Assembly: GCF_036323735.1 (NCBI RefSeq)
Contig: NC_086028.1
Span: 18,554,001-18,618,000 of the forward strand
Length of the DNA stretch: 64,000 nucleotides
From: Rattus norvegicus
Taxonomy: Eukaryota; Chordata; Mammalia; Rodentia; Muridae
Direction: 5' to 3'
Shown here: piece after piece, positions 53,268 through 63,074 of the stretch
Position numbering within the stretch: the stretch's first letter is position 1
Layout of the letters: each line of letters opens with the position of its first letter
Notes under the pieces: generated by a model
What the model was told of the DNA's origin: nothing
The model's input: the letters and a program-made list of their open reading frames with translations, nothing else
Databases searched by the model: none
Translations under genes and position numbers: made by a program

Positions 53268-53280
53268 TGACCTCTGACCT
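53268..53280 (-). promoter_or_regulatory. Perfect DR1 nuclear-receptor half-site pair
   Basis: The minus strand reads AGGTCA-G-AGGTCA, a perfect direct repeat with one-base spacing, about 250 bp upstream of the Ranbp17 ATG and just outside the CpG island. DR1 is the classical site for RXR heterodimers, HNF4, COUP-TF and TR2/TR4. Occupancy is not known from sequence. Confidence 0.55.
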
Positions 53281-53334
53281 TTAACTTTTAACCCACCACC
53301 ATGACCCAACTGCCCGCCTAGACCGCCGACTTAG

Positions 53335-53455
53335 TTTTTGAAGACTGGGTCTCACTATGAATTCCTGCCAAGCCTTTAATATGTGAACCAGGCTGGTCTC
53401 GAACATGCAGTCATCGTCATCTGCGTGCGGCCTGTGTGTGCTACTGCCCACTTTG
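53335..53455 (-). mobile_element. B1 SINE, antisense
   Basis: Reads gaagactgggtctcactatg, gtgaaccaggctggtctcga and gtgtgtgctactgccca. It lies about 55 bp beyond the DR1 site. Confidence 0.75.
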
Positions 53456-53474
53456 GCTCCTAAATCTATGGTAG

Positions 53475-53625
53475 ACAGGCGAAGAGATGGCTCAGCAGTG
53501 GAGAGCACCCACCCACGTGCTCACAACTGCTTGTAGCTCCAGCTTGTGGAGATCTAACTGCTTTAGCAGGCACCTGCATCCCTTTTATACACATGATAAT
53601 AAACCTTAATGCTACCACAAGCTAT
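53475..53625 (+). mobile_element. B3-like SINE fragment
   Basis: Reads gacaggcgaagagatggctc, agcagtggagagcacccacc and agctccagcttgtggagatc. Confidence 0.7.
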
Positions 53626-54461
53626 CTTGATTCCTGACGGGACTCTGAAACAAATTCATAGCTGCCAAATCCCACATCTGCACAGATGTTTAATCCTCTA
53701 ACACACCAACAACTTTTGACCCCCATATGCAGCTGCTATGCTTAATTCCTGTTCCCCAATGCCTAACTCCCATTGTTTTTTTTTTTTAACTTTATTGAGT
53801 TTAAGTTAAGCTGCCATTGTGTGGGGGGCATTAAATTGTAAAATTCTGGCTTGCCTGTAACTCCTTATCTACACTTTTATATGAACCTATATTTTACGCC
53901 AAAATATTTCATTGGAATAGGGGTTATAGAGCAGATATAGGATCAGAATCGCTCATTCCTAGTGTTTTTCATTTCTTCAGAGGGCAACACTTCCATTTGA
54001 AGGACTTTGTCTTTTGTGTTTAAGGGGAATTTTCCTTAAATGTTTCTTACAACTTAAGTATATTAACAAATCCTCTCAAATTTGTCGATTTGAAAGCATC
54101 TTTATTGCATCAATTTTAAAGGTAGTTTTGCTGGGTATAAAATTCCATGTTTGCCTTTTGTTTTGTTTTGTTTTTAGCTTTTGATACTTTAAAGATGATC
54201 TTCCATTGTTGGTTGTCATTCTGGTTGCCATTGTTTCAGTTGAGGAGACAGCCATCAATCTTGATTATATTGCACCTTTAGATAATATGCTCTAGAATAC
54301 TTGAAGTTTTTTTTCTTTCTCTTTGTTCTTAACCAGATTGAGTTTGATTGTCACTAAGTCTATATGTGATATTCATCCTTGAAATTAATAGTTTTTCTCC
54401 TGTGATTTGACATTTTCATCAGTCTTTGAATAATATTGACCAACATTTTTTTCTTTTTTTA

Positions 54462-54605
54462 AAGATTTATTTATTTTATATCCATATGAATACACTGTTG
54501 CTGCCTTCAGACACACCAGAAGAGGGCATCAAATCCCATTTCAGATGGTTGCTGCTTCTGAAAGAGCAGTTGTTGCTCATAATCATTGAGCCATCTCTCC
54601 AGTCC
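54462..54605 (-). mobile_element. B2 SINE, antisense
   Basis: Reads aagatttatttattttatat, ttcagacacaccagaagagg and cattgagccatctctccagt. Confidence 0.93.
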
Positions 54606-54713
54606 CTGGGATTTCTTTTAAATACTGTTATGTTCTCCCTTCTTTTCATTGTTACATGTATGTTAAAACCTTTTGTACATTGTTCACTGTTCTTGAACTC
54701 TTCTCCATATTTC

Positions 54714-54752
<39 letters not shown>
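54714..54752. repeat. (TG)n(CG)n microsatellite
   Basis: gtgtgtg... ends in gcgcgcgcgc, a Z-DNA-prone alternating purine-pyrimidine run. Confidence 0.95.
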
Positions 54753-55204
54753 TACACATATGCTTAAAAATGAATATTTTCTACTGACCTATTGCCCATT
54801 CAGAAGAAACTCAATTCTGCTGTGTCGAAGCTGCTATACGATTCTTTTTAAATTCATCACTTATTATAGTTTCATTTGGCTCCTTGTACTGTCTAAATAA
54901 TTTTCATGGCTCTGATCAAACTTTTCCTTTTCACTATTAATATTTTGGTCATATTTAAAATTCTTATACAGTGACTCCAATATCTCAACCTTCTGAGTCA
55001 TTCAGTTTTTGGTATTTGGCCTGGTTTTGTGTGTTAGCTATTACCTTAGTCTAATGTCTTATCTAATTCAGACAACATGGAAGAAAAACTATAGAGGTTT
55101 TGACCTATATCAGCATTCTCCATTTTATGTTCCTAAGCAAATAAAAGTAGATCTCACCTTCATCCCGGTAGTGCTTGTTTTTAGGCTGTGATGCTGGTTT
55201 ATTT

Positions 55205-55480
55205 CAATTTATCCTTACTCTTGAGCTATCATCTTTGCTAGGCCCTGGGATGTTTACCACATAGAGCCTGGACATCAGTCTATCTGCCAGCAATGTGCAG
55301 CTGCTAAAAGCTTTCTTCAACTCCTTAGGTGCCACAGCTACAGTGGTTTTCCTGACGTCTCTTCCTCTGCACATGAGTCTTAGGAGTGAACTGATGACTG
55401 TCGGGGACTATTTTGAGTAGATCTTGAAGTTCATATCTGAGCACTCTTCTTCTCTCTAGAATTTTGTGTCTCAAATCCCA
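55205..55480. other. 5' flank, no recognised feature
   Basis: Unrecognised sequence. Confidence 0.4.
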
Positions 55481-55484
55481 GAGG

Positions 55485-55609
55485 CAGCCAGGCAGTGGTG
55501 GTGCTTGCCTTTAAACTCAGCTCTCTGGAGGCAGAGGCAGGTGGATCTCTTGAGTTCAAGGCTAACCTGGTCTCCAGAGTGGGTTCCAGGACAGAGAAAC
55601 CCTGTCTCA
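55485..55609 (+). mobile_element. B1 SINE
   Basis: Reads gccaggcagtggtggtgctt, gcagaggcaggtggatctct and acagagaaaccctgtctcaa. It is followed by (TCAA)n (55610-55637) and flanked by cccagaggca copies. Confidence 0.93.
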
Positions 55610-55637
55610 AAATCAATCAATCAATCAATCAATCAAT
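55610..55637. repeat. (TCAA)n microsatellite in SINE tail
   Basis: Seven units of tcaa, replacing the usual A tail of the B1. Confidence 0.97.
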
Positions 55638-55639
55638 CC

Positions 55640-56570
55640 CAGAGGCATTTATTCCCCAGCTCCAGTATCTTTCTGCTCTTAGTGTATTGACACTACTGGC
55701 TATTTGTCCCCGTTGCTGCTGGCTGCCACTTAGAAAATGCTCAGGGGGAGGCAGGGACAGTGCTTTTATTCTCTCAAGGATTGTGACCAATTAAGTTCTG
55801 TTCTTGGTGGTGGTTCCCTAGTGCATTAAGTCATTAAATCTTTCTACTTGTCTGGTGTAGTATGTATACATGTAGATGTGTTATAATTGTTGTTGAATAG
55901 ATGTGCATATTCATAAACTGGCATTTTTGTCTACATAGTTTGTAAAACAAAGCATGCACACACTTTGTCCTAATTTGTAGTGGTTCCATGTCCATTGTTC
56001 TTCTCGGTGGGAACTCAAATCCAGAGCACTCTCTTGTTAGTTGACTGTTTGCGGCTTCCACTCATGACCTCCAGCCTTCAGTCTATTCATAGCCCTTGGA
56101 CCCTCATACCTGCCACTCAACTTCTAAACCGAGACATTTTTAGTATGCTCATTCTTCCGTCTTGAAAAAACAAGTCATTTCTTGGTGGGGGAGCGAGCAT
56201 TCACACGCCATAGGTGCATGGAGGTCAGAGGATACCTTTTGGGGAGTCATCTCTCACTTTGGTTTTTGTTGTTGTTATTTGAAGCAAGCTCACTGTTAAT
56301 AGTTTTCTGCTGGGCTAACTGTGAGCTTCTAGTGATTACCCTTTCTTTTTCTAGTTCTCCTTCTTGCTCCCCCAAGTCTCTTGCTCCAACTTCCTGTTCC
56401 ATTTCGATGTTTCAAAGTTCTTCTGATGACCAATCTCAACAATGATCCCACATTCTAGCCTTTAACTCCCATATCCCAGAGACCAATGGTGTCCTTGTAT
56501 CTCCCTATCACACATACTATACAGTATCCCATTATAATTATCTATTGCCATTTATCTAACTTCTCCCTCC
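55640..56570. other. 5' flank, no recognised feature
   Basis: No open frame with recognisable homology and no clear repeat. Confidence 0.4.
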
Positions 56571-56572
56571 CA

Positions 56573-56717
56573 GGTTTTTTGAGAAGGGGTATCTCTGTGT
56601 AGCCTTGACTCTCCTGGAATTCCCTCTCTAAACCAAGCTAGTGTGGAACTCAGAGATCTGCCTACCTCTGCCTCCTGCACACTAGGATTAAAGCATACAC
56701 GACCACCACCAGGCTTA
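56573..56717 (-). mobile_element. B1 SINE, antisense
   Basis: Reads gggtatctctgtgtagcctt, ggaactcagagatctgccta and cacgaccaccaccaggct. Confidence 0.88.
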
Positions 56718-57190
56718 CCTGACTTCTTGATCCCAACCACCTTCTAAAGCTATTACGTAAAAGTCATATTTAAGTTCTGGGAGGAGAATGGCTATATGAG
56801 TCTTGGGTGTTTCCATTTTTTTTCTCATCTCCAGAAGAGAAATGATATAAATGTAGGTTTGTAAAGTGAAAATGCAGGTTGCTGGTTATCCTCTGAACTC
56901 ACCAGGGAAGTCTAGGAACAGAAATATGATTACTCTTCTACCTTTAGATTTAAGTAATCATTTAAGATTACTGTTTTAATGCACACCTCCTGTCTATGAT
57001 TGTCAGTCCACAAAATCTGCATTTGGCTTCATATCTTTTGTCACTGAATAAAATTTAAGATAGAATTATGTTACTGTAGCTATTGAAATTAGCACAGAAG
57101 TTGTTCCCAGGATGTCAGATAACTCATTTCTATCACAAAGTTGAAACAAAGGAAAAGCATTAAAGCCCTTAGTCATTAGAAGATTGTCTT

Positions 57191-57303
57191 GGGGTTGGGG
57201 ATTTAGCTCAGTGGTAGAGCACTTGCCTAGGAAGCGCAAGGCCCTGGGTTCGGTCCCCAGCTCTGAAAAAAAGAACAAAAAAAAAAAAAAAAGAAGAAGA
57301 AGA
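57191..57303 (+). mobile_element. ID SINE
   Basis: Full plus-strand ID with an A tail drifting into (GAA)n, flanked by a 13-bp duplication AGAAGATTGTCTT (57178-57190 and 57304-57316). Confidence 0.96.
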
Positions 57304-57534
57304 AGAAGATTGTCTTCTATTGTGCAAACTAGCTTTCTGAAGGAAAGCCAGGTGGGGGTGGGTTTTGATCTTGTGCTTTGTCAGGGAACTGGAGTGGCAC
57401 ACTTCTGGCCCTTTAGGAAATTGATCCAGTGTCTCTAAGTTCTGCTTTTTATTTCTGAGATCAAGATGACAAGTCTATTGTTGCAGGATATTTGATCTTA
57501 CTGTGAACCCCAAGATTGTGTTATTTCCTGAAAG

Positions 57535-58235
57535 AAAAAAAAAACCCTGTTTATACTTGTGGTTTGGTTCATCCTTCACACACACCTTTAACCCCTCTGG
57601 CTAGAATACAGACATGACCTTCATACACACCTTTAAACCCAAACAGTGAAGGTAAAGTTACTTTGTAGAAGGAAGCACCCATCCTGAAAGCGATGCCTAA
57701 CTGAGTGGCAGACAAAGTGATGAATCAGAGAAAGATTTGACAGAATAAGATATTGCCAACTCTCACAGGAAGAGAAAGGAAAGGGAAGCTACTTGAGAGA
57801 GAGACCACAGAAGAGAGGGAAGAGAAAGGAAGGAGGCAGTTTTATCCGGACAGCTGTACAGAGAAAGGTTGCAGAGGAAGAAGTTAGACACAAGTGAAGA
57901 CAGAACAAGCCAGAGGATGAGAAGGAGCCAGAAGATTAGGACAGATTGCCAAAGTTAGTTTGAGGCCAAGCAGAACAATTCAGGCGATGCAGAGAGAAGT
58001 CAGATTAAATCAGTCATCTTGGAGAAGAGTTTGAGCCAGCACAGCTGAATTGAACCAGCCAGCCAGAGTTCAGAACAAAACATGAAACAGTGAACTTATT
58101 CAGTAGCAAATCTCAGAGGCTAAAAACATTCTAGGTAAATTAGATTGTATGGAGGACTAGGCCTAAGTGATCAGTTTAAAGCAATAATTGTCAGAGATGA
58201 CAATTACTTCAAGAGAATAAAAGTTATTCTTACAA
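57535..58235 (+). repeat. Purine-rich rodent dispersed repeat (possible LTR-type, family unknown)
   Basis: About 700 bp of A/G-rich text (agagaaaggaaagggaagct, gatgagaaggagccagaaga, gaaccagccagccagagttc) with no coding frame. The composition and phrasing look like a rodent LTR or middle-repetitive element, but I cannot name it. Confidence 0.35.
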
Positions 58236-58745
58236 TCTATAGTACAGAGAATTTTATGAGCAATATCATATTGCCATGAGGACACGAGTTGAAGCAGTAG
58301 AGTACATTGTTAGGAGAGCAAGCAAGCAGTAGAACTGAGTAATGTGCACAGATTCGAATACTGGTCACTCAAAACCATGTCTAAATACATAAAAACATAG
58401 CAAGATGCTACATCAAAACCAAAGAGAGGAATTTAACAGACAGCACTTGCCTATCACCCACAAGGCCTTGAGTTCAACTAGTACTGCAAAAAAACAAAAA
58501 TCAGTAACGGATCATTCATTTTTATGAGACAGGTAGTTCAACCAGCTAAGTGATGGAGTCCACACAGTATATTTCATCTTTATAAGAAGAAAAAGGCACA
58601 CTATAATGAGTAATTCCCATATGGTCTCATTATATCTCATTCATATTCTTATTAAAGATGGTAACTAGGAACTATGTAAAACTGAGGGAAAGGCTAATCA
58701 GAAACATCACCCCTTATTGCTATCGTACAAGGCTTTTAACTAAAA

Positions 58746-58772
58746 CATAGTACACATGCATATGTGTACTAT

Positions 58773-58773
<1 letters not shown>
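58746..58773. repeat. Perfect 12-bp inverted repeat
   Basis: CATAGTACACAT, loop GCAT, ATGTGTACTATG, immediately before a (CA)n tract. Confidence 0.95.

Positions 58774-58818
<45 letters not shown>
58773..58818. repeat. (CA)n microsatellite
   Basis: About 22 AC units between the inverted repeat and the 3' end of an L1. Confidence 0.97.
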
Positions 58819-58820
<2 letters not shown>

Positions 58821-59322
58821 TTTTTATTTTTTTATGATATATTTCTTTACTTACATTTCAAATGTTATTCCCCCCTTCCCGGTTTCCTATCCATAAGCCC
58901 CCATTCCCTCCCCTCCCCTCTACATCCCCCTTACCGCCCCCCCTTTTTCCCTTGCACTGGGGGTCCAACCTTGGCAGGACCAAGGGCTTCCCCTTCCATT
59001 GGTGCCCCAACAAGGCCATTCTCTGCTACATATGCAGTTGGAGCCCTGGGTCAGTCCATGTGTAGTCTTTTGGTAGTGGTTTAGTCCCTGGAAGTTCTGG
59101 TTGGTTGGCATTGTTGTTTTTATGGAGTTGCAAGCTCCTTCAATTCTTTCAATACTTCCTCTAATTACCCCCCAAGGGGGTCCTGATCTCAGTTCAGTGG
59201 TTTGCTGCTAGGATTGACCTCTGTATTGGACATGCTCTGTATGTGTCTCTCAGGAGAGCTCTATATCCGGTCCCTTTCAGCATGCATTTTTTAGCTTCAT
59301 CCATCTTATCTAGTTTTGGTAA

Positions 59323-59324
<2 letters not shown>

Positions 59325-59386
<62 letters not shown>
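59325..59386. repeat. (TA)n microsatellite in L1 3' UTR
   Basis: About 31 TA units at exactly the same L1 position as the tract at 5252-5322. Confidence 0.98.
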
Positions 59387-59388
<2 letters not shown>

Positions 59389-59640
59389 GCCACATGTGGG
59401 GCAGGCTCTGAATGGCCATTCCTTGAGTTGCTGCTCTAAACTTTGCTTCCATATCCCCTCCTATGGATTTTTTCCCCCTTTTAAGGAGGAGTAGGAGCAT
59501 CCGCGTTTTGGTCATCCTTCTTCTTGAGCTTCCTGTGGTCTGTGGATTGCATCTTGGGTAATTCGAGCTTTTTGGCTAATATCCACTTGTCAATGAGTGC
59601 ATACCATGTGTATTTTTCTGTGATTGAGTAACCTCACTCA

Positions 59641-59699
59641 GGATGATATTTTCTATAGGTTTGGTGATGTAGCTTAATGGTAGAGGATGATATTTTCTA
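59641..59699 (+). mobile_element. Tailless tRNA/ID-half insertion with 15-bp target duplication
   Basis: A 29-nt insert (59656-59684), containing gatgtagcttaatggtaga, resembles the first 29 nt of an ID/tRNA (5' half with A box). It sits between perfect copies of GGATGATATTTTCTA (59641-59655 and 59685-59699). The uninterrupted L1 sequence is visible at 4982-5000 in this window (reverse complement), confirming the insertion. There is no A tail and no 3' part of the source RNA. Confidence 0.75.
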
Positions 59700-59799
59700 G
59701 TTCCATCCATTTGCCTATGAATTTCATGAAGTCATTGTTTTTGATAGCTGAGTAGTACTCCACTGTGTAGATGTACCACATTTTTTTGAACACCTTTTA

Positions 59800-60780
59800 A
59801 AAAGTACTGTGTCTTTAAACCAAAATAGAGTAAATAAAATGTACAGAAGAGGTTAGAGGAAAAATTATTGTAGCAAAAGCCTATTTTATGCACAAATGTT
59901 TACTCCCAAGAATAGACATGCCAGTTTTTCAAGTGCCTTATTTATAATAAATTATTCTAAAAATTATTATGAGATTAATTTAGGTTGCAACAATCCATAA
60001 CAACAATAATTGTTTTTAAAGTAAAATTAATTTGAAGTAAAATATACATCTAGGTACTTTGCAGAATAATAGGCCTTGAACAGGCAATATCATGCCATTT
60101 CTTAAAACTTAAGGCTAACCTTGTCCACCAGTGTGGTGAGGATATCCAGTTAACCAGGAAAGTCTCTTATGAGAAGAAAAACTAAAGGAGCCAAGGAAAG
60201 CCAACTCCTCAGCACATCTTTCTTTTTGCTTCTCCAGACCCCCAATACTCCCCTCACAAGATGGAGTTTTGTCATATGGAGGAACTTAAAAAGCAGTCAT
60301 CCCGTGTGGACACCCTCACTAACCCCTTTTGTAAATTGCAATCACTTACTATACAGGATTATTTCTGGCAATTTTTTCTGATAAAAGAAGAAATTAATAG
60401 TTTGTGCACAAACTGTAACAACACGGAATTGTCTGAAATCGAAGGCCAAGTTTGCCAACAACGGCATCCCTCAGAGATAGCCAGTCTTCACACACCAACG
60501 CCTCTCCTTACAGCGCTTTGCCTCCGCACATGCGCACATGGGCGTTTTTTCCGTGATACAAGGGATCACGCTACGATGCTATTTTGCACCTTGACCTTTC
60601 TGCACGAGAATATATTTAAATATCCATCAGCAGAATTGTAGCCCCTTCATCATATGCTACGCTATGGGTTTACTATGAGGTATTTATTTAATCATTCCTT
60701 TGCAAAGAAACAGGCTTGTCTCATCCTCCCACTACTTTCAATAACTTATGTTCTTGCTTTGGGTATATTTTTGAAAACTC
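59800..60780. other. 5' flank, unrecognised sequence
   Basis: No repeat recognised. A 126-codon plus-strand frame (60261-60641) includes a Cys-rich segment (LCTNCNNTELSEIEGQ) but no known family. A somewhat GC-rich stretch at 60420-60560 contains cgcacatgcgcacatg. Coding status unknown. Confidence 0.35.
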
Positions 60781-61002
60781 CTTCTTTATCTCTTCCTTCC
60801 TTTCTTCTTTCCTTCCTTCCTTCTCCCTCCCTCCCTCCCTTCCTTTTGTTTTTTCTTTCTTTCTTCTTTCTTTTTTTTTGAGCTGGGGACCGAACCCAGG
60901 GCCTTGCGCTTGCTAGGCAAGTGGTCTACCACTGAGCCAAATCCCCAACCCCTTCTTTCTTCTTTCTTCCTTCCTTCCTTCCTTTCTTTCTTTCTTTCCT
61001 AG
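60781..61002. repeat. Polypyrimidine (TTCC/CTTT)n tract interrupted by an ID
   Basis: About 140 bp of ttcc/cttt words on both sides of an ID element. Confidence 0.95.
60871..60952 (-). mobile_element. ID SINE, antisense, inside a polypyrimidine tract
   Basis: Reverse ID (gagctggggaccgaaccc to aaatccccaacccc) with a short T tail, flanked by TTCTTTCTTCTTTC (60857-60870 and 60953-60966). The duplication is itself low-complexity. Confidence 0.93.
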
Positions 61003-61143
61003 GTTTTTGGGACAGAGTTCCTGTGTAGCTTTGGCTGTCCTAAAACTCAATCCATAAACCAGACTGACCTTAAACTCACAAAAAGCCAAATGCCTCTGCC
61101 TCCCAAGTGCTGGGATTAAAGGTATGCACCACCACCACCCAGG
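61003..61143 (-). mobile_element. B1 SINE, antisense
   Basis: Reads gggacagagttcctgtgtag, ctgaccttaaactcacaaaa and tgggattaaaggtatgcacc. Confidence 0.9.
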
Positions 61144-61239
61144 GGGAAACCTATGTCTGCAAAACCTCGACAAGGTTGACTCATACTTAAGTTGAGCATA
61201 CAGTTCCTTGTCCTCTAAGGACATTTTTTGATGATAAAG

Positions 61240-61875
61240 TGTCTGGGCTGAAAAATCTCTAGCTCAAACTACTCCTAAAGTCTCAAGATAGGAGGAATCA
61301 AGGACTACATCCAGTTGTAACAAAGCTTAGCTATGGGCCCAGCCATGAAAGTGCTGTCTATCCATGTGGAATAGGTCAGCGACACATCGAAGTCTCCACA
61401 GAGTGAGGAAAGCACCTACACATGAAAGAAGTCCTTGCTGAGGTATCAGAGTCTAGGTTGAGGAGGAGAGTGTTGAGGACACAGAGGTCCCTGTACTCAC
61501 AGGAAAACACTAAGAGAAACCAGGCATGTTACACCTGCAGGAGTGTCATCTCGATGGAAGAGATAAAAATCAAATATCCAAGGAAAGCCCGGGGAAAGAT
61601 CCAGTATTGCTAGTGTAGCAGAAGCCAGAGGCCTCAAACCAGGCCAGCGAGTCATTGCAACGAGCATTTGCAAGTGGAGATGTATGGACGAAGGGCATAT
61701 ATATGGTACGACACACTGACGCACTACAGCTTCCACAAGATTTTTTTTTTCTTTTGAGGGGGAAGTTGCATGGGCGGAGGGCAGGTATGAAGGGACAGAG
61801 AGATGAGTGGGATTGGGGTGCATGATGTGCAGTTCACAAAGCATAAAAAGTTAAATATTAAAAAAAAAAAAAACA
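61240..61875 (+). repeat. Retro-inserted sequence of unknown source with 3' A tail
   Basis: About 630 bp ending in cacaaagcataaaaagttaa followed by an A tract (61859-61873), which suggests retrotransposition of a polyadenylated RNA or the 3' end of a rodent repeat. The body (gtgctgtctatccatgtgga, ggtcagcgacacatcgaagt, ggtccctgtactcacaggaa) is unfamiliar to me. It is followed directly by two ID elements. Confidence 0.35.
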
Positions 61876-61881
61876 AAAACC

Positions 61882-61968
61882 CGGGGTTGGGGATTTAGCT
61901 CAGTGGTAGAGCGCTTGCCTAGGAAGCGCAAGGCCCTGGGTTCGGTCCCCAGCTCCGAAAAAAAGAAC

Positions 61969-62009
<41 letters not shown>

Positions 62010-62012
62010 CCA
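61882..62012 (+). mobile_element. ID SINE, first of a head-to-tail pair
   Basis: Full ID (ggggttggggatttagctca to gtccccagctccgaaaaaaa) with a very long A tail (about 40 nt). Confidence 0.95.
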
Positions 62013-62115
62013 GGGGTTGGGGTTTTAGCTCAGTGGTAGAGCGCTTGCCTAGCAAGCGCAAGGTCCTGGGTTTGGTCCTCAGCTCCGGAAAAAAAACAAA
62101 AACAAAAACAAAAAC
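62013..62115 (+). mobile_element. ID SINE, second of a head-to-tail pair
   Basis: Full ID with gttttagctcagtggtagag and cagctccgg, tail of (caaaaa)n. It is inserted at the end of the A tail of the first ID. Confidence 0.95.
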
Positions 62116-62119
62116 CCAA

Positions 62120-62390
62120 ATACCTGAATTTCATCCAGAAAGCTGAGAGTGAACATTGTTAATGACCTGGTGACCTATTTGCTATCTGTGGAGGCAGACC
62201 TCACCCAATTTCCCCAGAATGATTATCCCAGACTCTTCCCTCCCTAAACTGATACTCATCCTTAGGGGAGCTGTCACTGTATGGACTGTTGGCCTCTTTC
62301 CTCAATCAGAGACCACCTAGATTCTAGGCCTTTTAGCTATAGAACCCCCCATCATGGCCACAGATACTTTGTAAAAAGTTTTTCTCTGTC
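62120..62390. other. 5' flank, no recognised feature
   Basis: Unrecognised. Confidence 0.4.
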
Positions 62391-62391
62391 T

Positions 62392-62576
62392 TTTAAATAA
62401 TTGATTTATTTTTATTTTATGTGCACCAGTGTTTTGCCTGCATGCATGTCTGTGTGGGGTTGTCAGATCCTGGAGTTAGTCAGTTGTGAGCCGCCATGTG
62501 GGTGCTGGGAATCAAACCTGGGTCCCTTGGGAAAGCAGTCAGTGCTCTTTCTTGCAGAGCCATCTCTCCAGCTTGT
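62392..62576 (-). mobile_element. B2/B3 SINE, antisense
   Basis: Reads tgtcagatcctggagttagt, gccatgtgggtgctgggaat, caaacctgggtcccttggga and gagccatctctccagctt. Confidence 0.93.
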
Positions 62577-62577
62577 A

Positions 62578-62930
62578 AAGGATTTCCTATATCGTCATAC
62601 CTTAAGCTTTATTGCGTACCTGGAATGGTACTGACTGGACTGGTTATTGCCAGCTGTACTATGTCTTAATCTGCACTGGGTCTGTGTGTTAAGTGTGCTG
62701 ACAGTGCTGCCTGGCATTGGACTCTCCAAGGTCTGAGTGAGCAGCTTCTTCAAGCCCATACCCCTGCCATAATGAATTGTGTCCTCAACACCTACAGCAG
62801 CCATGGACCAAAAGCTAAGAGACTGTGAGCCCAATAAACATGTCCTTCTTCATTCCCTCAGGGAGTTTGTCAGGGTGACTGAAAGCGAACGCATCCAAAT
62901 TCATCCTCTGTTGCTTTATCACAAAGTAGG
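62578..62930 (+). repeat. Rodent dispersed repeat, family uncertain
   Basis: Reads gagtgagcagcttcttcaag, cagcagccatggaccaaaag, gactgtgagcccaataaaca and gggagtttgtcagggtgact, typical of the 3' half of common rodent repeats. Confidence 0.35.
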
Positions 62931-62934
62931 TCCT

Positions 62935-63070
62935 AGCCTGGTGGTGGCGGCACTCACTCAAGAGGCAGAGACAGGCGGATCTCTGAGTTTGAGGCCAGAC
63001 TAATTTACTGAGAAAGTTCCAGGACAGCCAAGGTACACAGAGCAACCTTATCTCACAAAACAAAACAACA
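62935..63070 (+). mobile_element. B1 SINE
   Basis: Reads gcctggtggtggcggcactc, gcagagacaggcggatctct and ggacagccaaggtacacaga with an A-rich tail. Confidence 0.92.
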
Positions 63071-63074
63071 ACAG

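Larger units (their letters stand above)
53860..55200. mobile_element. Ancient L1 fragments, interrupted by a B2 and a microsatellite
   Basis: Reads ttttgctgggtataaaattc, cacttt-type hairpin text ctttaaagatgatcttccat and ttggctccttgtactgtcta, phrases typical of old mammalian L1 sequence. No frame is open. Confidence 0.5.
58819..59790 (-). mobile_element. 5'-truncated L1, antisense
   Basis: Reverse complement of the L1 3' part: T-rich start, tttcaaatgttattcccccc, C-rich tract, acatgtggggcaggctctga, tagctgagtagtactccact. It matches the copy at 4.9-5.8 kb closely, including the (TA)n at 59325-59386. It carries a tiny insertion at 59656-59684. Confidence 0.95.

Noticed and set aside
52544..53309. 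Several long open frames (110-232 codons) on both strands across the CpG island
   Set aside because: GC-rich sequence lacks stop codons. The frames overlap each other, have Arg/Ala/Gly/Pro-only composition and no domain. Only the 18-nt Ranbp17 start exon is supported there; one short antisense candidate is kept as a low-confidence note.
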